NCBI GenBank assembly: GCA_963844405.1 | Contig: CAWJNZ010000007.1 | Location: forward strand, 806,001 to 870,000 | Direction of reading: 5' to 3' | DNA length: 64,000 nt | Source of the DNA: DASSUW01 sp963844405 | Lineage (GTDB): Bacteria > Actinomycetota > Thermoleophilia > Solirubrobacterales > Solirubrobacteraceae | The notes under the pieces: generated by a model | What the model saw: only the letters and a program-made list of their open reading frames with translations | Database searches by the model: none | What the model was told of the DNA's origin: nothing | Shown: piece by piece, positions 34,801 to 44,090 of the stretch | Numbering within the stretch: position 1 is the first letter of the stretch | Layout of the letters: every line of letters begins with the position of its first letter | Position numbers and translations under genes: made by a program

Positions 34801-35468
34801 GCGCTCGAGGTAGTCGAGGCGCAGGTAGTTGCCGAACAGGTCGGGGATGCTGCCCTTGAAGCGATCGAGCCGCGAGAGGGCGTCCTCGCGCAGCCCGAGC
34901 AGGACGTTCACGCGCAGGTCGCACTCGTCGAGCAGGTCGGGCAGCTCGCCGGCCAGCGTCCCGGGGCCGTCGTCGTCCTGGTGGTACGTGAAGTACTCCT
35001 CGAACTGGTCGAGGACGACGAGGATCGTGCGCACGTGGCGCGTGTACTCGCGCAGCCGGTCGGCGAGCGGCTCCTCGCCGTCCCACGGCTCGAGCGCGGT
35101 CGTCGCCGCTGGCCTCGACGACGGCCGTGTGGATCGCGGCCGCCAGACGCGGCAGCGGCGCCTCGCGCCAGTCGCGCAGCATCGCGACCGCGAGGCTCGG
35201 CGGGTCGACGAGGGCCAGGTGGCCGCGCGCTTCGGTGGCCGCGCGCCAGCGCGCGGTCGGCGTCCTGGATGCGCCTCAGGCGCGGCATCACGCCGGCCAA
35301 CAGCACGGAGCTCTTGCCGACGCCGCTCTCGCCGTAGAGCAGCGTGAGCCGCGACGCGCGGAGGTTGGCGACGATCAGCTCGATCTCACGCTCGCGGCCG
35401 AAGAACCACTCGGCGTCGCGCTCGCCGTACGGCGCCAGCCCCACGTACGGATCGACGCGCGCGCTCAT
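31844..35468 (-). pseudogene. STAND (nSTAND1-type) NTPase with C-terminal WD40 repeats, at least four frameshifts
   Basis: Rejoined, this is a protein of about 1,200 residues. N terminus DPYVGLAPYGERDAEWFFGR, Walker A GESGVGKS (residues about 46-53), Walker B in ILVVLDQFEEYF, then helical STAND regions (VNVLLGLREDALSRLDRFKG; YELYHDVLAEAVHEW). One membrane-like helix (LALGLAWTSGIAAAVGGFAL) and SDPERSLLLALEAYERDR lead into at least six WD40 blades (VAYSPDGRWIITGGADRTVR). Frame changes lie near 35231-35246 (beside a 12-base direct repeat), 35105-35112, 34765-34770 and 33030-33045. Such proteins are immune-type sensors that oligomerise on ligand binding. As it stands the gene cannot make the full protein. 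ATG 35468 overlaps the SIR2 stop by four bases. Confidence 0.8.
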
Positions 35469-36391
35469 GCCGCCAGTTCCGTCGCGTCGCGGGGCAGCTC
35501 GGCGCGCAGCTTGGCGACGTACTCGTCGAGCTCCACGTACAGGAGGTCGACGTCGCCGCGGTCACGCCACAGCTTCTGCTCGATCTCGCTGAGCCTCGAG
35601 CCGGGTTGGCGGCGCTGGATCGCCCACGAGCGCGACGCCAGCCGGCCGGTCGTCCCAGATGCGGCGGAGGATCGCGCGCAGGTTCCAGTCGCGCAGCGAG
35701 TAGCCCGAGGAAGAGGAAGTGGCTGTCCTCCATCCGCGCCCGGACCGTGACCGGGATCGACTCCCTGTAGCCGATGTAGTCGTCCTCGGTGACGACGTAG
35801 CTGTCGCCCCGTGGGTCGGTGCGGTCGACCGCGCCGTGGAGCTTGAGGATCAGCGCGCCGTTGCCGGTCAGCATCTCGTTCGGCTTGCGGATCTGCTCGA
35901 GCTTGCCGTCGTGGCGATGCACGCAGACGCCCGCGGGCGTTCGGCTTGGCCTCGTACCAGAACACCTGATAGGGCTCGCCCGCCGCGTCGAACGCGCGCT
36001 CGAGCGCGTCGTCGTAGTTCGTGGTCAGGATGAGCAGCGACGGTTTCCGCCGCGCCCGCAGCCGCGCCGCCACCTCGACCAGCAGCTCGTGCAGCGCGTT
36101 CGGCGGGTAGTCGGCGTCGAACGCCGCCCGCAGGTACTCGTAGAGCGCCTGCCCGCCGAGCACGGCGTCGACGTACTGGGAGACCCGCAGCAGGTCGGTG
36201 TCGCCCTCCTCGGGATAGCGGCTCTTGTCGGCGAGGTACTTCGCCAGCTCCGCGCCGCTGGGCAGGAAGCGCCCGATCGCCCAGCGGGTGTCCGGGGGGC
36301 GGCCGCAGAGGTTGGCGCCCGCGCCAAGGAACGGGACGACCCGGCCCTCCAGCAACCGGTTGGCGACCAGCCAGTAGTGCGCGGCGTCCAT
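35465..36391 (-). pseudogene. SIR2-like (SIR2_2) NAD-binding domain protein, three frameshifts
   Basis: About 300 residues when repaired. Nucleotide-binding motif RVVPFLGAGANLCGRP at the start; LLILTTNYDDALERAFDAAG; ALILKLHGAVDRTD (the LHG histidine is the usual catalytic His); and FLGYSLRDWNLRAILRRIWD, characteristic of SIR2 proteins paired with STAND NTPases, where they degrade NAD+ on infection. Single extra bases near 35930-35932 (CCC run), 35704-35706 (CCC run on the plus strand) and 35641-35650 break the frame, with no premature stop created in the correct frame. It lies between the TIG membrane gene and the STAND gene; its stop overlaps the STAND start. Confidence 0.8.
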
Positions 36392-36393
36392 CG

Positions 36394-37225
36394 TCAGGGT
36401 TCCTCCTGGACCGTCACGGTGTAGGGGTCCGAGATCGCGCACGGGCCGGGGTTGAGCACGGTCACCTCGACCGCCGCGCGGCCGCGCAGGTACGGCGGGC
36501 GGGAGCTCGACGGTCATCTGCGTGGGTCCGGTCGACGTCGGCTGCAGCCCGCGCCCGTCGATCCGCACCTCGGAGGCGCGGACGAAGCCCGACCCGGCGA
36601 GCGTCAGCGTGACGGGCCGGCCGTTCACGGTGACGGGGTTCGGCGTCACTGCGCCGAGCACGGGGTCCACCTCGTCCTCGGAGCCGTCGGTCTTGAACAG
36701 CGTGTCGAACAGCTCGCGCAGCTTGTCGGTGGCCTGGCGCGAGAAGAGGCCGACGAAGCCCGCCACGGCGGCGATGCCGTAGGCGTTCACGGCAGAGTTC
36801 GGGGCATCGCCGCTGAAGAAGCCCGCGCGCACCACGAAGTAGAAGACGCTCGCCAGCGCCGCGCCGATCAGACAGCGGAGGGCGTACCAGGTCACCCAGC
36901 TGGTCTCGAAGCGGTTGCGGCCGGCGTAGTTGGCGAACGACGTCGCCACGTGCACGAAGCTGCCGACCGCGCTTGCGAGGACGACGAGCAGGAGCAGCGT
37001 CGCGTCCGAGTCGAGCTTCGGCCGCAGGAGCCCGAAGAGCAGCGGCACGGGCTGCGCGCCGGGCTCGGTGGCCGCGGTCGCCGCCTTCGCCGCCGGGAAG
37101 ACGGCGATCAGCGTGACCAGCAGGGCGAGGCCGACGACGCCGGCGATCGCGGCGATGATGCCGATCTGCCGCGTCGTCGCGTAGAGCGGCTGGTTGAGGG
37201 GGAGGACGTGCGATTCGGTGCTCAC
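36394..37225 (-). CDS. Four-helix membrane protein with a C-terminal IPT/TIG domain, frameshift near the end
   Basis: About 277 residues. Four hydrophobic helices (IGIIAAIAGVVGLALLVTLI; LLLLVVLASAVGSFVHVATS; ALRCLIGAALASVFYFVVRA; GIAAVAGFVGLF), then QATDKLRELFDTLFK, then an Ig-like TIG domain (VTPNPVTVNGRPVTLTLAGS ... MTVELPPA). One extra base near 36497 throws the frame, which then runs on into the SIR2 frame; the expected ending YLRGRAAVEVTVLNPGPCAI ... TVTVQEEP is present in the adjacent frame and stops at 36394. It heads the SIR2-STAND locus and could be its membrane effector or anchor. That role is inferred. Confidence 0.75.
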
Positions 37226-37242
37226 GACCTCCTAGGAGCGCT

Positions 37243-37275
37243 CCGGGCGCCGCCGTGATACACGGCGGCGCCCGG
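37243..37275 (-). terminator. Strong hairpin separating drrAB from the TIG-SIR2-STAND locus
   Basis: Perfect 15-base stem CCGGGCGCCGCCGTG / CACGGCGGCGCCCGG with a three-base loop ATA. It lies eight bases after the drrB stop and 18 bases upstream of the TIG gene start, so it closes the drrAB transcript and makes the downstream locus a separate unit. Confidence 0.75.
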
Positions 37276-37282
37276 GCGGGCG

Positions 37283-38052
37283 CTAGTGCGCCGCGACCTT
37301 GCGGTACCTCGCCACCGCCAGCGGGGCGAAGATCACCGTCAGGCCGGCGCACCAGATGAACGACATCCAGACGTCGGTGTTGGCCGGCGTGTTCAGCCAC
37401 AGCGACCGGACGGCGTCCGACCACGTCGTGAACGGGTTCGCCTCCGCGAACTGCCGCAGGCCGTCCGGCATCGTGGAGGCCGGCACGAACACCGACGAGG
37501 CGAAGGTGAGCGGGAAGATCAGCGTGAAGCCGATCGAGTTCGCCGTCTCCGGCGAGGACGAGAACAGCCCGACGAGCGCGAAGATCCACGAGAACGCGTA
37601 GCCCATGAACAGCAGCAGGACGATCCCGAGTGCGATCTCGCCGGCCGTGGCGCCGATGAAGTTGAAGCCGGCGAGGAAGCCGACGCCGAACAGCACGCAG
37701 AGCGACAGGCAGTTCAGCAGGACGTCGGACGACGTGCGCGCGGTCAGCACCGCGGCGCGCGACATCGGCAGCGAGCGGAAGCGGTCGATCAGGCCCTTCT
37801 TGACATCTTCGGACAGGCCGAGCGCGGTGACGAAGCCGCCGAAGGCGATCGACTGGACGATGATGCCGGGCATCAGGAAGTCGACGTAGTCGAAGCCGGG
37901 CGTCTGGATCGCGCCGCCGAAGACGTACACGAAGAGCAGCACGAACATCACCGGCTGGATCGTGTAGGCGATCAGCAGGTCCGGCTGGCGCGGGATCCGC
38001 AGCAGGTTGCGCTTCGCGAGGACGGTGGTGTCCTCGATGGTGGTGGAGACGC

Positions 38053-38056
<4 letters not shown>
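37283..38056 (-). CDS. ABC-2 type transporter permease (DrrB-like)
   Basis: 257 residues, six membrane helices. RNLLRIPRQPDLLIAYTIQP is the daunorubicin-resistance permease (DrrB) N-terminal signature, followed by VLLFVYVFGGAI and a helical core (IGFTLIFPLTFASSVFVPAS, the conserved FPL.F.S..FVP motif). It forms an exporter with the ATPase encoded upstream; ATG 38056 overlaps that gene's stop by four bases. Substrate unknown: drug, lipid or glycolipid are all possible. Terminated by the hairpin at 37243-37275. Confidence 0.92.
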
Positions 38057-39030
<974 letters not shown>

Positions 39031-39090
39031 GCCGGCCACGCTAGGGGACCCCCACCGGCCTTTCAGTACGGTTTGGCACACTGTTCCTCG

Positions 39091-39477
39091 ATGGAGGACC
39101 GGCAGCGGCGCCCGCGCCCCAAGCTGATCGAGAAGCTCGAGGCGCGCCGGGCGACGCACCGCGACCGGAGCCGCTTCTACCGCATCGCCTTCGCCGTGGT
39201 CGGCGTCGCGATCCTCGTCGGCGGCGTGGTCATGCTCGTCACGCCGGGGCCCGCCTTCGTGCTGATCCCGATCGGCCTGGCCATGCTGTCGCTGGAGTTC
39301 GTGTGGGCCGAGCGGCTGCTCGAGAAGTCGCTCGAGCAGGCGCAGATCGCCCAGGAGAAGGCGGCGCAGACCACGCCCACGCAGCGGATCCTCGGTGTGA
39401 TCGCCGCGCTGCTGGCGATCGCCGCCTGCGTGCTCGCCGTGCTCTGGTGGGACATACCCATCCTCCCCGACAACTGA
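39091..39477 (+). CDS. PGPGW family membrane protein (TIGR02611-like)
   Basis: 128 residues, with a basic cytoplasmic N terminus (RPRPKLIEKLEARRATHRDR), two membrane helices forming the conserved hairpin GGVVMLVTPGPAFVLIPIGL and AMLSLEFVWAERLLEKS, and a last helix (RILGVIAALLAIAACVLAVL). The VTPGPAFVLIPIGL..L..EFxWAE motif is the PGPGW family hallmark. Function unknown. Followed at once by a strong terminator. Confidence 0.85.
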   Translation: MEDRQRRPRPKLIEKLEARRATHRDRSRFYRIAFAVVGVAILVGGVVMLVTPGPAFVLIPIGLAMLSLEFVWAERLLEKSLEQAQIAQEKAAQTTPTQRILGVIAALLAIAACVLAVLWWDIPILPDN

Positions 39478-39501
39478 GAAGGGCGCCCGCAGGCGCCCTT
39501 C
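39478..39501. terminator. Terminator hairpin between convergent genes
   Basis: Perfect 10-base stem GAAGGGCGCC / GGCGCCCTTC, loop CGCA, starting one base after the PGPGW stop codon. It separates it from the convergent gene ending at 39530 and can act in both directions. Confidence 0.8.
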
Positions 39502-39529
39502 GAAGAACCCCGCTGGCGGCGCGCGGCCG

Positions 39530-39988
39530 TCAGGTGGTCGTGCCGGCCGTCTCGGACGGGGACGAGGCGGTGGTGGTGGAGCTGTACTCGAACTCCTCCT
39601 CGGCGCCGAACAGGGCGTCGAGCACCTTCTTGCGCAGGCCCTCGCTCACCGCGAGCGCCACGCCGGCGCCGGCGACGCCGACGAGCAGGAGCTTCCCGAT
39701 GCCGCCGCGACGCTTCTTCTTGGGCGCCTCGCGCAGGGCGACGCTGGCGTCGCGGACCGAGCTGGCCGCGTTCTTGATCTCCTTCTGCAGCTTCTTGTCG
39801 TCGAAGATCTGCTTGGAGGGCGACTTGCCGTTGCTCAGCCGGGAGTACGCCTTCCGCGCCGACTCGTAGGCGTCCACGATGTTCTGGCGCAGATCCTCGT
39901 CCTCGGCGATGCGCCGGACATACGGATTGTTGCGGGCACTCATGGCCGCGCTCTGCGCCTTCTGAGCCTTCTTCTTCGCTTTAGCCAT
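39530..39988 (-). CDS. Hypothetical basic protein with one membrane helix
   Basis: 152 residues. A very basic start (MAKAKKKAQKAQSAAMSARN), a helical charged middle (DEDLRQNIVDAYESARKAYS), then one hydrophobic segment (KLLLVGVAGAGVALAVSEGL) and a Ser/Thr-rich tail. The form (long charged helix plus C-terminal helix) is like YtxH-type small proteins, but I cannot assign a family. ATG 39988 has a good ribosome site (GGAGAGGTGG). It lies 50 bases from lon on the same strand. Confidence 0.65.
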   Translation of the reverse strand: MAKAKKKAQKAQSAAMSARNNPYVRRIAEDEDLRQNIVDAYESARKAYSRLSNGKSPSKQIFDDKKLQKEIKNAASSVRDASVALREAPKKKRRGGIGKLLLVGVAGAGVALAVSEGLRKKVLDALFGAEEEFEYSSTTTASSPSETAGTTT

Positions 39989-40038
39989 ACCACCTCTCCA
40001 CGTCGCGTTTTCACGAGCATACCCGCCATCCGCAGGCG

Positions 40039-42402
40039 TCAACGGCGGCGTCTGTCGTACGTCAGCGCGGCCGCGAAGACCTCGTCGATGTCGGCCACCC
40101 AGACGAAGGCGACGTCCTCGCGCAGCGGCTCCGGGAGGTCCTCGAGATCGACCTCGTTCCGGCGCGGGGCGAGCACGCGGTGGATGCCCGCGCGCTGGGC
40201 GGCCAGCGCCTTCTCCTTCAGGCCGCCGATCGGCAGCACCTGGCCCGTCAGCGTGAGCTCCCCGGTCATCGCCGTGTCGTCGCGCACCGGGCGGCCGGAG
40301 ACGAGCGACATCAGCGCGGTGGCCATCGTGATGCCGGCGCTGGGGCCGTCCTTGGGGATGGCGCCGGCCGGCACGTGGACGTGCACGTCGTGCTTGGCGA
40401 ACCAGTCATCGGGGAGGTCGGCGTGCCCGCGCACGTACGAGAGCGCGGCCTCGGCGGACTCGCGCATGACGTCGCCGAGCTGGCCGGTGATGGTGAGCTT
40501 GCCCTTGCCGGGCATCGCGCTCGCCTCCACGAACAGCACGTCGCCGCCCACCGGCGTCCACGCGAGGCCCGTCGCCACGCCGGGCTCGGCCGTCCGGCGG
40601 CGGACGTCGGGCTGGAAGCGCGGGCGCCCGAGCAGCTCGCGCACGCGCGGCGCGGTGACCGAGACCTTGCGCGTGTGGTTGCCGAGCGCGACCTCGAGCG
40701 CGACCTTGCGGCAGGCCGAGCCGATCTCCCGCTCGAGGCTGCGGACGCCCGCCTCGCGCGTGTAGGAGGAGACGATCTCCCGCAGGCCGGCATCGGAGAA
40801 CGCGACCTGCGACTTCTTGAGCCCGTTGCGCTCGATCTGGCGCGGCACGAGATAGCGCTTGGCGATCTGGAGCTTCTCCTCCTCGGTGTAGCCGGCGAGC
40901 CCGATCACCTCCATCCGGTCGCGCAGGGCGCCGGGCACGCGGTCCATGTCGTTGGCCGTGCAGATGAACATCGTGCGGCTGAGGTCGAACGGCACGTCCA
41001 GGTAGTGGTCGCGGAACGTCGAGTTCTGCTCGGGGTCGAGCACCTCGAGCATCGCGCTGGCCGGGTCGCCGCGGTAGTCCGAGCCCATCTTGTCGATCTC
41101 GTCGATCATGAAGACGGGGTTGTTGGACTCGGCGTCGCGCAGTGCGCGCATGATCGTGCCGGGCATGGCGCCGATGTAGGTCCGGCGGTGGCCGCGGATC
41201 TCGGACTCGTCGCGCACGCCGCCGACGCTGATTCGCTCGAACTTGCGGCCGAGGGCGCGGGCGACCGACTGGCCGAGGCTCGTCTTGCCGACCCCCGGGG
41301 GGCCGGCGAAGCAGAGGATGCTGCCGCGGGCGTCCGGCTTGAGCTTGCGGACGGCGAGGAACTCGAGGATGCGGTCCTTGACCTTCTCGATGTCGTAGTG
41401 GTCGGCGTCGAGCACCTCGCGGGCGTGCTTGAGGTCGAGGTTGTCCTCGGTGCCCTTGTTCCAGGGCAGCGAGGCCATCCACTCGAGGTAGGTGCGGATG
41501 ACGCCGTGCTCGGCGGCCGCCTGCGGGATCTTCTCGAGCCGGCCGAGCTCGCGGTCGACCTGCGTGCGGACCTGCGGCGGAAGGTCGAGCTCCTGGAGCG
41601 TGCTGCGCAGCTCGTCGACCTCGGCCTCCGCCGGGTCCTGCTCGCCCAGCTCGTCCTGGATCGCCTTCAGCTGCTGGCGCAGGATCCACTCGCGCTGGCC
41701 CTTGTCCATCTCGGCGTTGACCTGGCTCTGGATCTTCGAGCCGATGGCGACGATGTCGAGCTCGCGGGCGAGGATCTCGGAGAGCCGGAGCAGCCGCTTG
41801 CCGACGTCGACCTCCTCGAGCAGCGCCTGGCGCTCCTCGCTGCTGATGCGCAGCGCCCCGGCGATCAGGTGGCTGAGCGACGACGGGTCGTCGAGGTTGG
41901 CGACCGCCATCTGCAGCTCCTCGGGGAGGTACGGGACCTCCTCGATGATCTGGCTGAACGTCTGCTGGACGTTGCGCATGAGCGCGGTCAGCTCGGGGCC
42001 CTCCTCGACGACGTCGGGCAGCTCGCTGACGCGGGCGACCAGGTACGGATCGGTGCCGACCCACGCCTCGACCTTCACGCGCTGGCCGCCCTGGACGAGG
42101 ATGCGCAGGCTCCCGTCCGGCACCTTGAGCATGCGGGCGACGGTGCCGAGGACGCCGACGTCGTAGAGCTGGTCGGGGCCCGGCTGGTCGAGCTCGGGCT
42201 GCTTGCTGGCCAGCATCACGAGCATGCGGTTGCCGATCAGCACGTCGTTGACGAGCCGGACCGAGCGGTCCTGGCCGACGGCCAGCGGGGTCAGCGTGTC
42301 GGGGAAGGTGACCGAGTCGCGCAGCGGCAGGACGGGCAGCTCGGCGGGGAGCGGGGCGTCCAGCGCCGGCGCATCGACCTCGCCGCCGAGGACCTCGATC
42401 AC
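40039..42402 (-). CDS. lon: ATP-dependent protease La
   Basis: 787 residues, normal for LonA. N-terminal substrate-binding domain (ELPVLPLRDSVTFPDTLTPL), a coiled helical linker, the AAA+ module with Walker A GPPGVGKTS and Walker B NPVFMIDEID, and the C-terminal peptidase with the catalytic Ser in KDGPSAGITMATAL and the Lys in GLKEKALAAQRAGIHRVL. It degrades damaged and regulatory proteins in the cytosol. ATG 42402 overlaps the hsp20 stop by four bases, so the two are co-expressed, probably under heat-shock control. Confidence 0.97.
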   Translation of the reverse strand: MIEVLGGEVDAPALDAPLPAELPVLPLRDSVTFPDTLTPLAVGQDRSVRLVNDVLIGNRMLVMLASKQPELDQPGPDQLYDVGVLGTVARMLKVPDGSLRILVQGGQRVKVEAWVGTDPYLVARVSELPDVVEEGPELTALMRNVQQTFSQIIEEVPYLPEELQMAVANLDDPSSLSHLIAGALRISSEERQALLEEVDVGKRLLRLSEILARELDIVAIGSKIQSQVNAEMDKGQREWILRQQLKAIQDELGEQDPAEAEVDELRSTLQELDLPPQVRTQVDRELGRLEKIPQAAAEHGVIRTYLEWMASLPWNKGTEDNLDLKHAREVLDADHYDIEKVKDRILEFLAVRKLKPDARGSILCFAGPPGVGKTSLGQSVARALGRKFERISVGGVRDESEIRGHRRTYIGAMPGTIMRALRDAESNNPVFMIDEIDKMGSDYRGDPASAMLEVLDPEQNSTFRDHYLDVPFDLSRTMFICTANDMDRVPGALRDRMEVIGLAGYTEEEKLQIAKRYLVPRQIERNGLKKSQVAFSDAGLREIVSSYTREAGVRSLEREIGSACRKVALEVALGNHTRKVSVTAPRVRELLGRPRFQPDVRRRTAEPGVATGLAWTPVGGDVLFVEASAMPGKGKLTITGQLGDVMRESAEAALSYVRGHADLPDDWFAKHDVHVHVPAGAIPKDGPSAGITMATALMSLVSGRPVRDDTAMTGELTLTGQVLPIGGLKEKALAAQRAGIHRVLAPRRNEVDLEDLPEPLREDVAFVWVADIDEVFAAALTYDRRRR

Positions 42403-42851
42403 TCGACCTCGCCGCGCTGCTGGATCGGGACCGTGCGCGCCTCGCTCGGGCGCGCGAGCGGCAGCTCGACGGTGAGGATGCCGTCCTCGTACGAGGCCTG
42501 CGCGGAGTCGGGCTCGACGTCCACGCCGAGCGCGATCACGCGGCGGAACGCCCCGTGCTCGATCTCGAGCTGCTGGTAGACGCGGTCCGGCCCGCCCTCG
42601 GCCTTGCGGTGCCCGGCGAGGACGAGCTCGCGCCCGCGGATCTGGAGCTCGACCTCCGACGGGTCGATGCCGGCGAGGTCGGCCCGCACCACCGCCCGCG
42701 GAGGGTCGGCGATGTAGTAGACGTCGACGGCGGGCGAGAACCCGCCGCGCCGCGACGGGGCGAGCCGGCGGTCGAAGACGTCGCCGAACAGCTCGTCCAT
42801 CTCGCGCCGCATGCGCTCGAAGTTCGCGAACAGGTCCCGCTCGTGAGCCAC
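42399..42851 (-). CDS. Hsp20/alpha-crystallin family small heat-shock protein
   Basis: About 150 residues. The alpha-crystallin domain is clear: AVDVYYIADPPRAVVRADLA, VELQIRGRELVLAGHRKAEG, FRRVIALGVDVEPDSAQASY and DGILTVELPLARP, with the conserved A-x-x-x-DGxL motif. It holds unfolded proteins in solution, and its operon partner Lon degrades them. The start is uncertain; GTG 42851 (VAHERDLFANFERM) fits the domain, whereas the frame is open to 42971. Upstream lies a cluster of GTGAT half-sites. Confidence 0.88.
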   Translation of the reverse strand: MAHERDLFANFERMRREMDELFGDVFDRRLAPSRRGGFSPAVDVYYIADPPRAVVRADLAGIDPSEVELQIRGRELVLAGHRKAEGGPDRVYQQLEIEHGAFRRVIALGVDVEPDSAQASYEDGILTVELPLARPSEARTVPIQQRGEVE

Positions 42852-42942
42852 GAGGGGAAGGCTAGCTCCTGGCGTTGGGCGAGCCGGCCGGACAAGGTTG
42901 ACGAACTGCGGCTGGGTAGGGAAGGTGGCGAATTGATCGCTG

Positions 42943-42971
42943 GTGATGACATAGGCATCACGAGTGATCAC
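42943..42971. promoter_or_regulatory. GTGAT inverted-repeat cluster upstream of hsp20-lon
   Basis: GTGATG-N7-CATCAC (42943-42961) followed by the palindrome GTGATCAC (42964-42971). Four half-sites lie about 90-120 bases upstream of the hsp20 start, a fitting place for a stress-response operator. It is not the HspR/HAIR consensus (CTTGAGT-N7-ACTCAAG). Binding protein unknown. Confidence 0.45.
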
Positions 42972-42992
42972 GCGGCCCCCGCGAGCCTCGAT

Positions 42993-43019
42993 CCCGCCTC
43001 CCTACAAGCCCGAAGTTCG
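42993..43019 (-). repeat. 27-base dispersed repeat, copy 2 (inverted)
   Basis: On the minus strand it reads CGAACTTC-GG-GCTTGTAGGGAGGCGGG, matching the copy at 24846-24872 at 25 of 27 positions. It begins a few bases after the stop of the EAL gene, in the sense direction. Confidence 0.7.
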
Positions 43020-43024
43020 AGCCC

Positions 43025-44050
43025 TCAGGAGCGCTTCAGGAACAGCCGCGGATCGACGGCCATCGGCCGCTCGGTCGGCTGGCCGAAGTAGAAGCCCTGC
43101 CCGAGGTCGACGCCGAGCTCGAGCATGGTCTCGTACTCGTCGACGCGCTCGATCCCCTCGGCGACGACCTTCGCCCCCTGCTCGTGCGCCAGCTCGACGA
43201 GCGCGGCGACCAGCTTGCGGCGGGCCTCGGAGTGCTGGATGCCCTGGGTCAGCGCGTTGTCGATCTTCGCCACGTCGGGGCGGAGCAGCTCGAGGCAGAG
43301 CAGCGCGTCGGTGCCGCACGAGAGGTCGTCGAGGGCGATCTGGGCGCCGCGCTTGCGGTGCGCCTCGACCATGTCGCGCAGGAGCTCGCGGTCGGCGCAG
43401 CGCTCGGGCTTGATGACCTCGATGCAGATGTTCGACGGGTCGGCGTTCATCCGCGCCACGACCGGCCAGGTCGTCCGCACGGTCGACTCGACGTCGAGCG
43501 CGGCCCGCGGGTCGAGGTTGACGAACAGGACCTCGCCCTCCGGCAGCATCGGGAGACCGACCTCGAGCGCCGCCGTGCGCGCCCGGTAGTCGAACGAGAA
43601 CAGCGCGTCGTGGGCCTCGGCCGCGGCCAGCAGCTCACCGCCGCGGACCTCGACGGCGCCGAGCCGGCCGCGCATGAGCGCCTCGCGGCCATACGCGCGG
43701 CCGGTCGCCAGCTCCACGATCGGCTGGAAGTGCGGCTTCATCTGGCCGTGCGACAGGAAGTCGGGGAACCAGTCGGTGCGCGAGCGGTCGAGCAGCGTCT
43801 CGGCCGGCAGCGGCAGCGCCTGGTCGTCGTTCAGCCGCAGCGCGAACAGGCACGCCCGCTCGGACGCCGAGACGGCCTTCAGGAGCTCCTTCAAGCGGTC
43901 GCTCCAGCCAGGCCCGGCCACCACGAGACCGTCGACGGCGATGTCGCCCTCGACCGGCTCGGTGGCCATGTGCTCGACCTTGTAGAGCACGGACGGACGG
44001 TGCGACAGCAGTCGCACCCCGTCGATAGCGGTGGCCTCGGCACCCGTCAT
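43025..44050 (-). CDS. EAL-domain protein, probable cyclic-di-GMP phosphodiesterase
   Basis: 341 residues. An N-terminal domain of about 100 residues with no clear family, then an EAL domain: FQPIVELATGRAYGREALMR (the EAL motif), VLFVNLDPRAAL (Asn), NICIEVIKPE (Glu), QIALDDLSCGTDALL (the DD pair), DVAKIDNALTQGI (Lys), AKVVAEGIERVDE (Glu) and DLGQGFYFGQP. The metal- and c-di-GMP-binding residues appear kept, although ALDDLSCG replaces the usual DDFGTG, so activity is likely but not certain. GGDEF is absent. A short EAL remnant exists at 49255-49440. Confidence 0.82.
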   Translation of the reverse strand: MTGAEATAIDGVRLLSHRPSVLYKVEHMATEPVEGDIAVDGLVVAGPGWSDRLKELLKAVSASERACLFALRLNDDQALPLPAETLLDRSRTDWFPDFLSHGQMKPHFQPIVELATGRAYGREALMRGRLGAVEVRGGELLAAAEAHDALFSFDYRARTAALEVGLPMLPEGEVLFVNLDPRAALDVESTVRTTWPVVARMNADPSNICIEVIKPERCADRELLRDMVEAHRKRGAQIALDDLSCGTDALLCLELLRPDVAKIDNALTQGIQHSEARRKLVAALVELAHEQGAKVVAEGIERVDEYETMLELGVDLGQGFYFGQPTERPMAVDPRLFLKRS

Positions 44051-44090
44051 TTGGGGAAAGCATCGGCGGGAACCGCCGCGCCCTTGACCG

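Noticed and set aside
35465..37225. A single fused TIG-SIR2 protein of 586 residues
   Set aside because: The frame is continuous only because of the extra base near 36497; the true TIG ending and stop (36394) are present in the adjacent frame, just before the SIR2 start at 36391.
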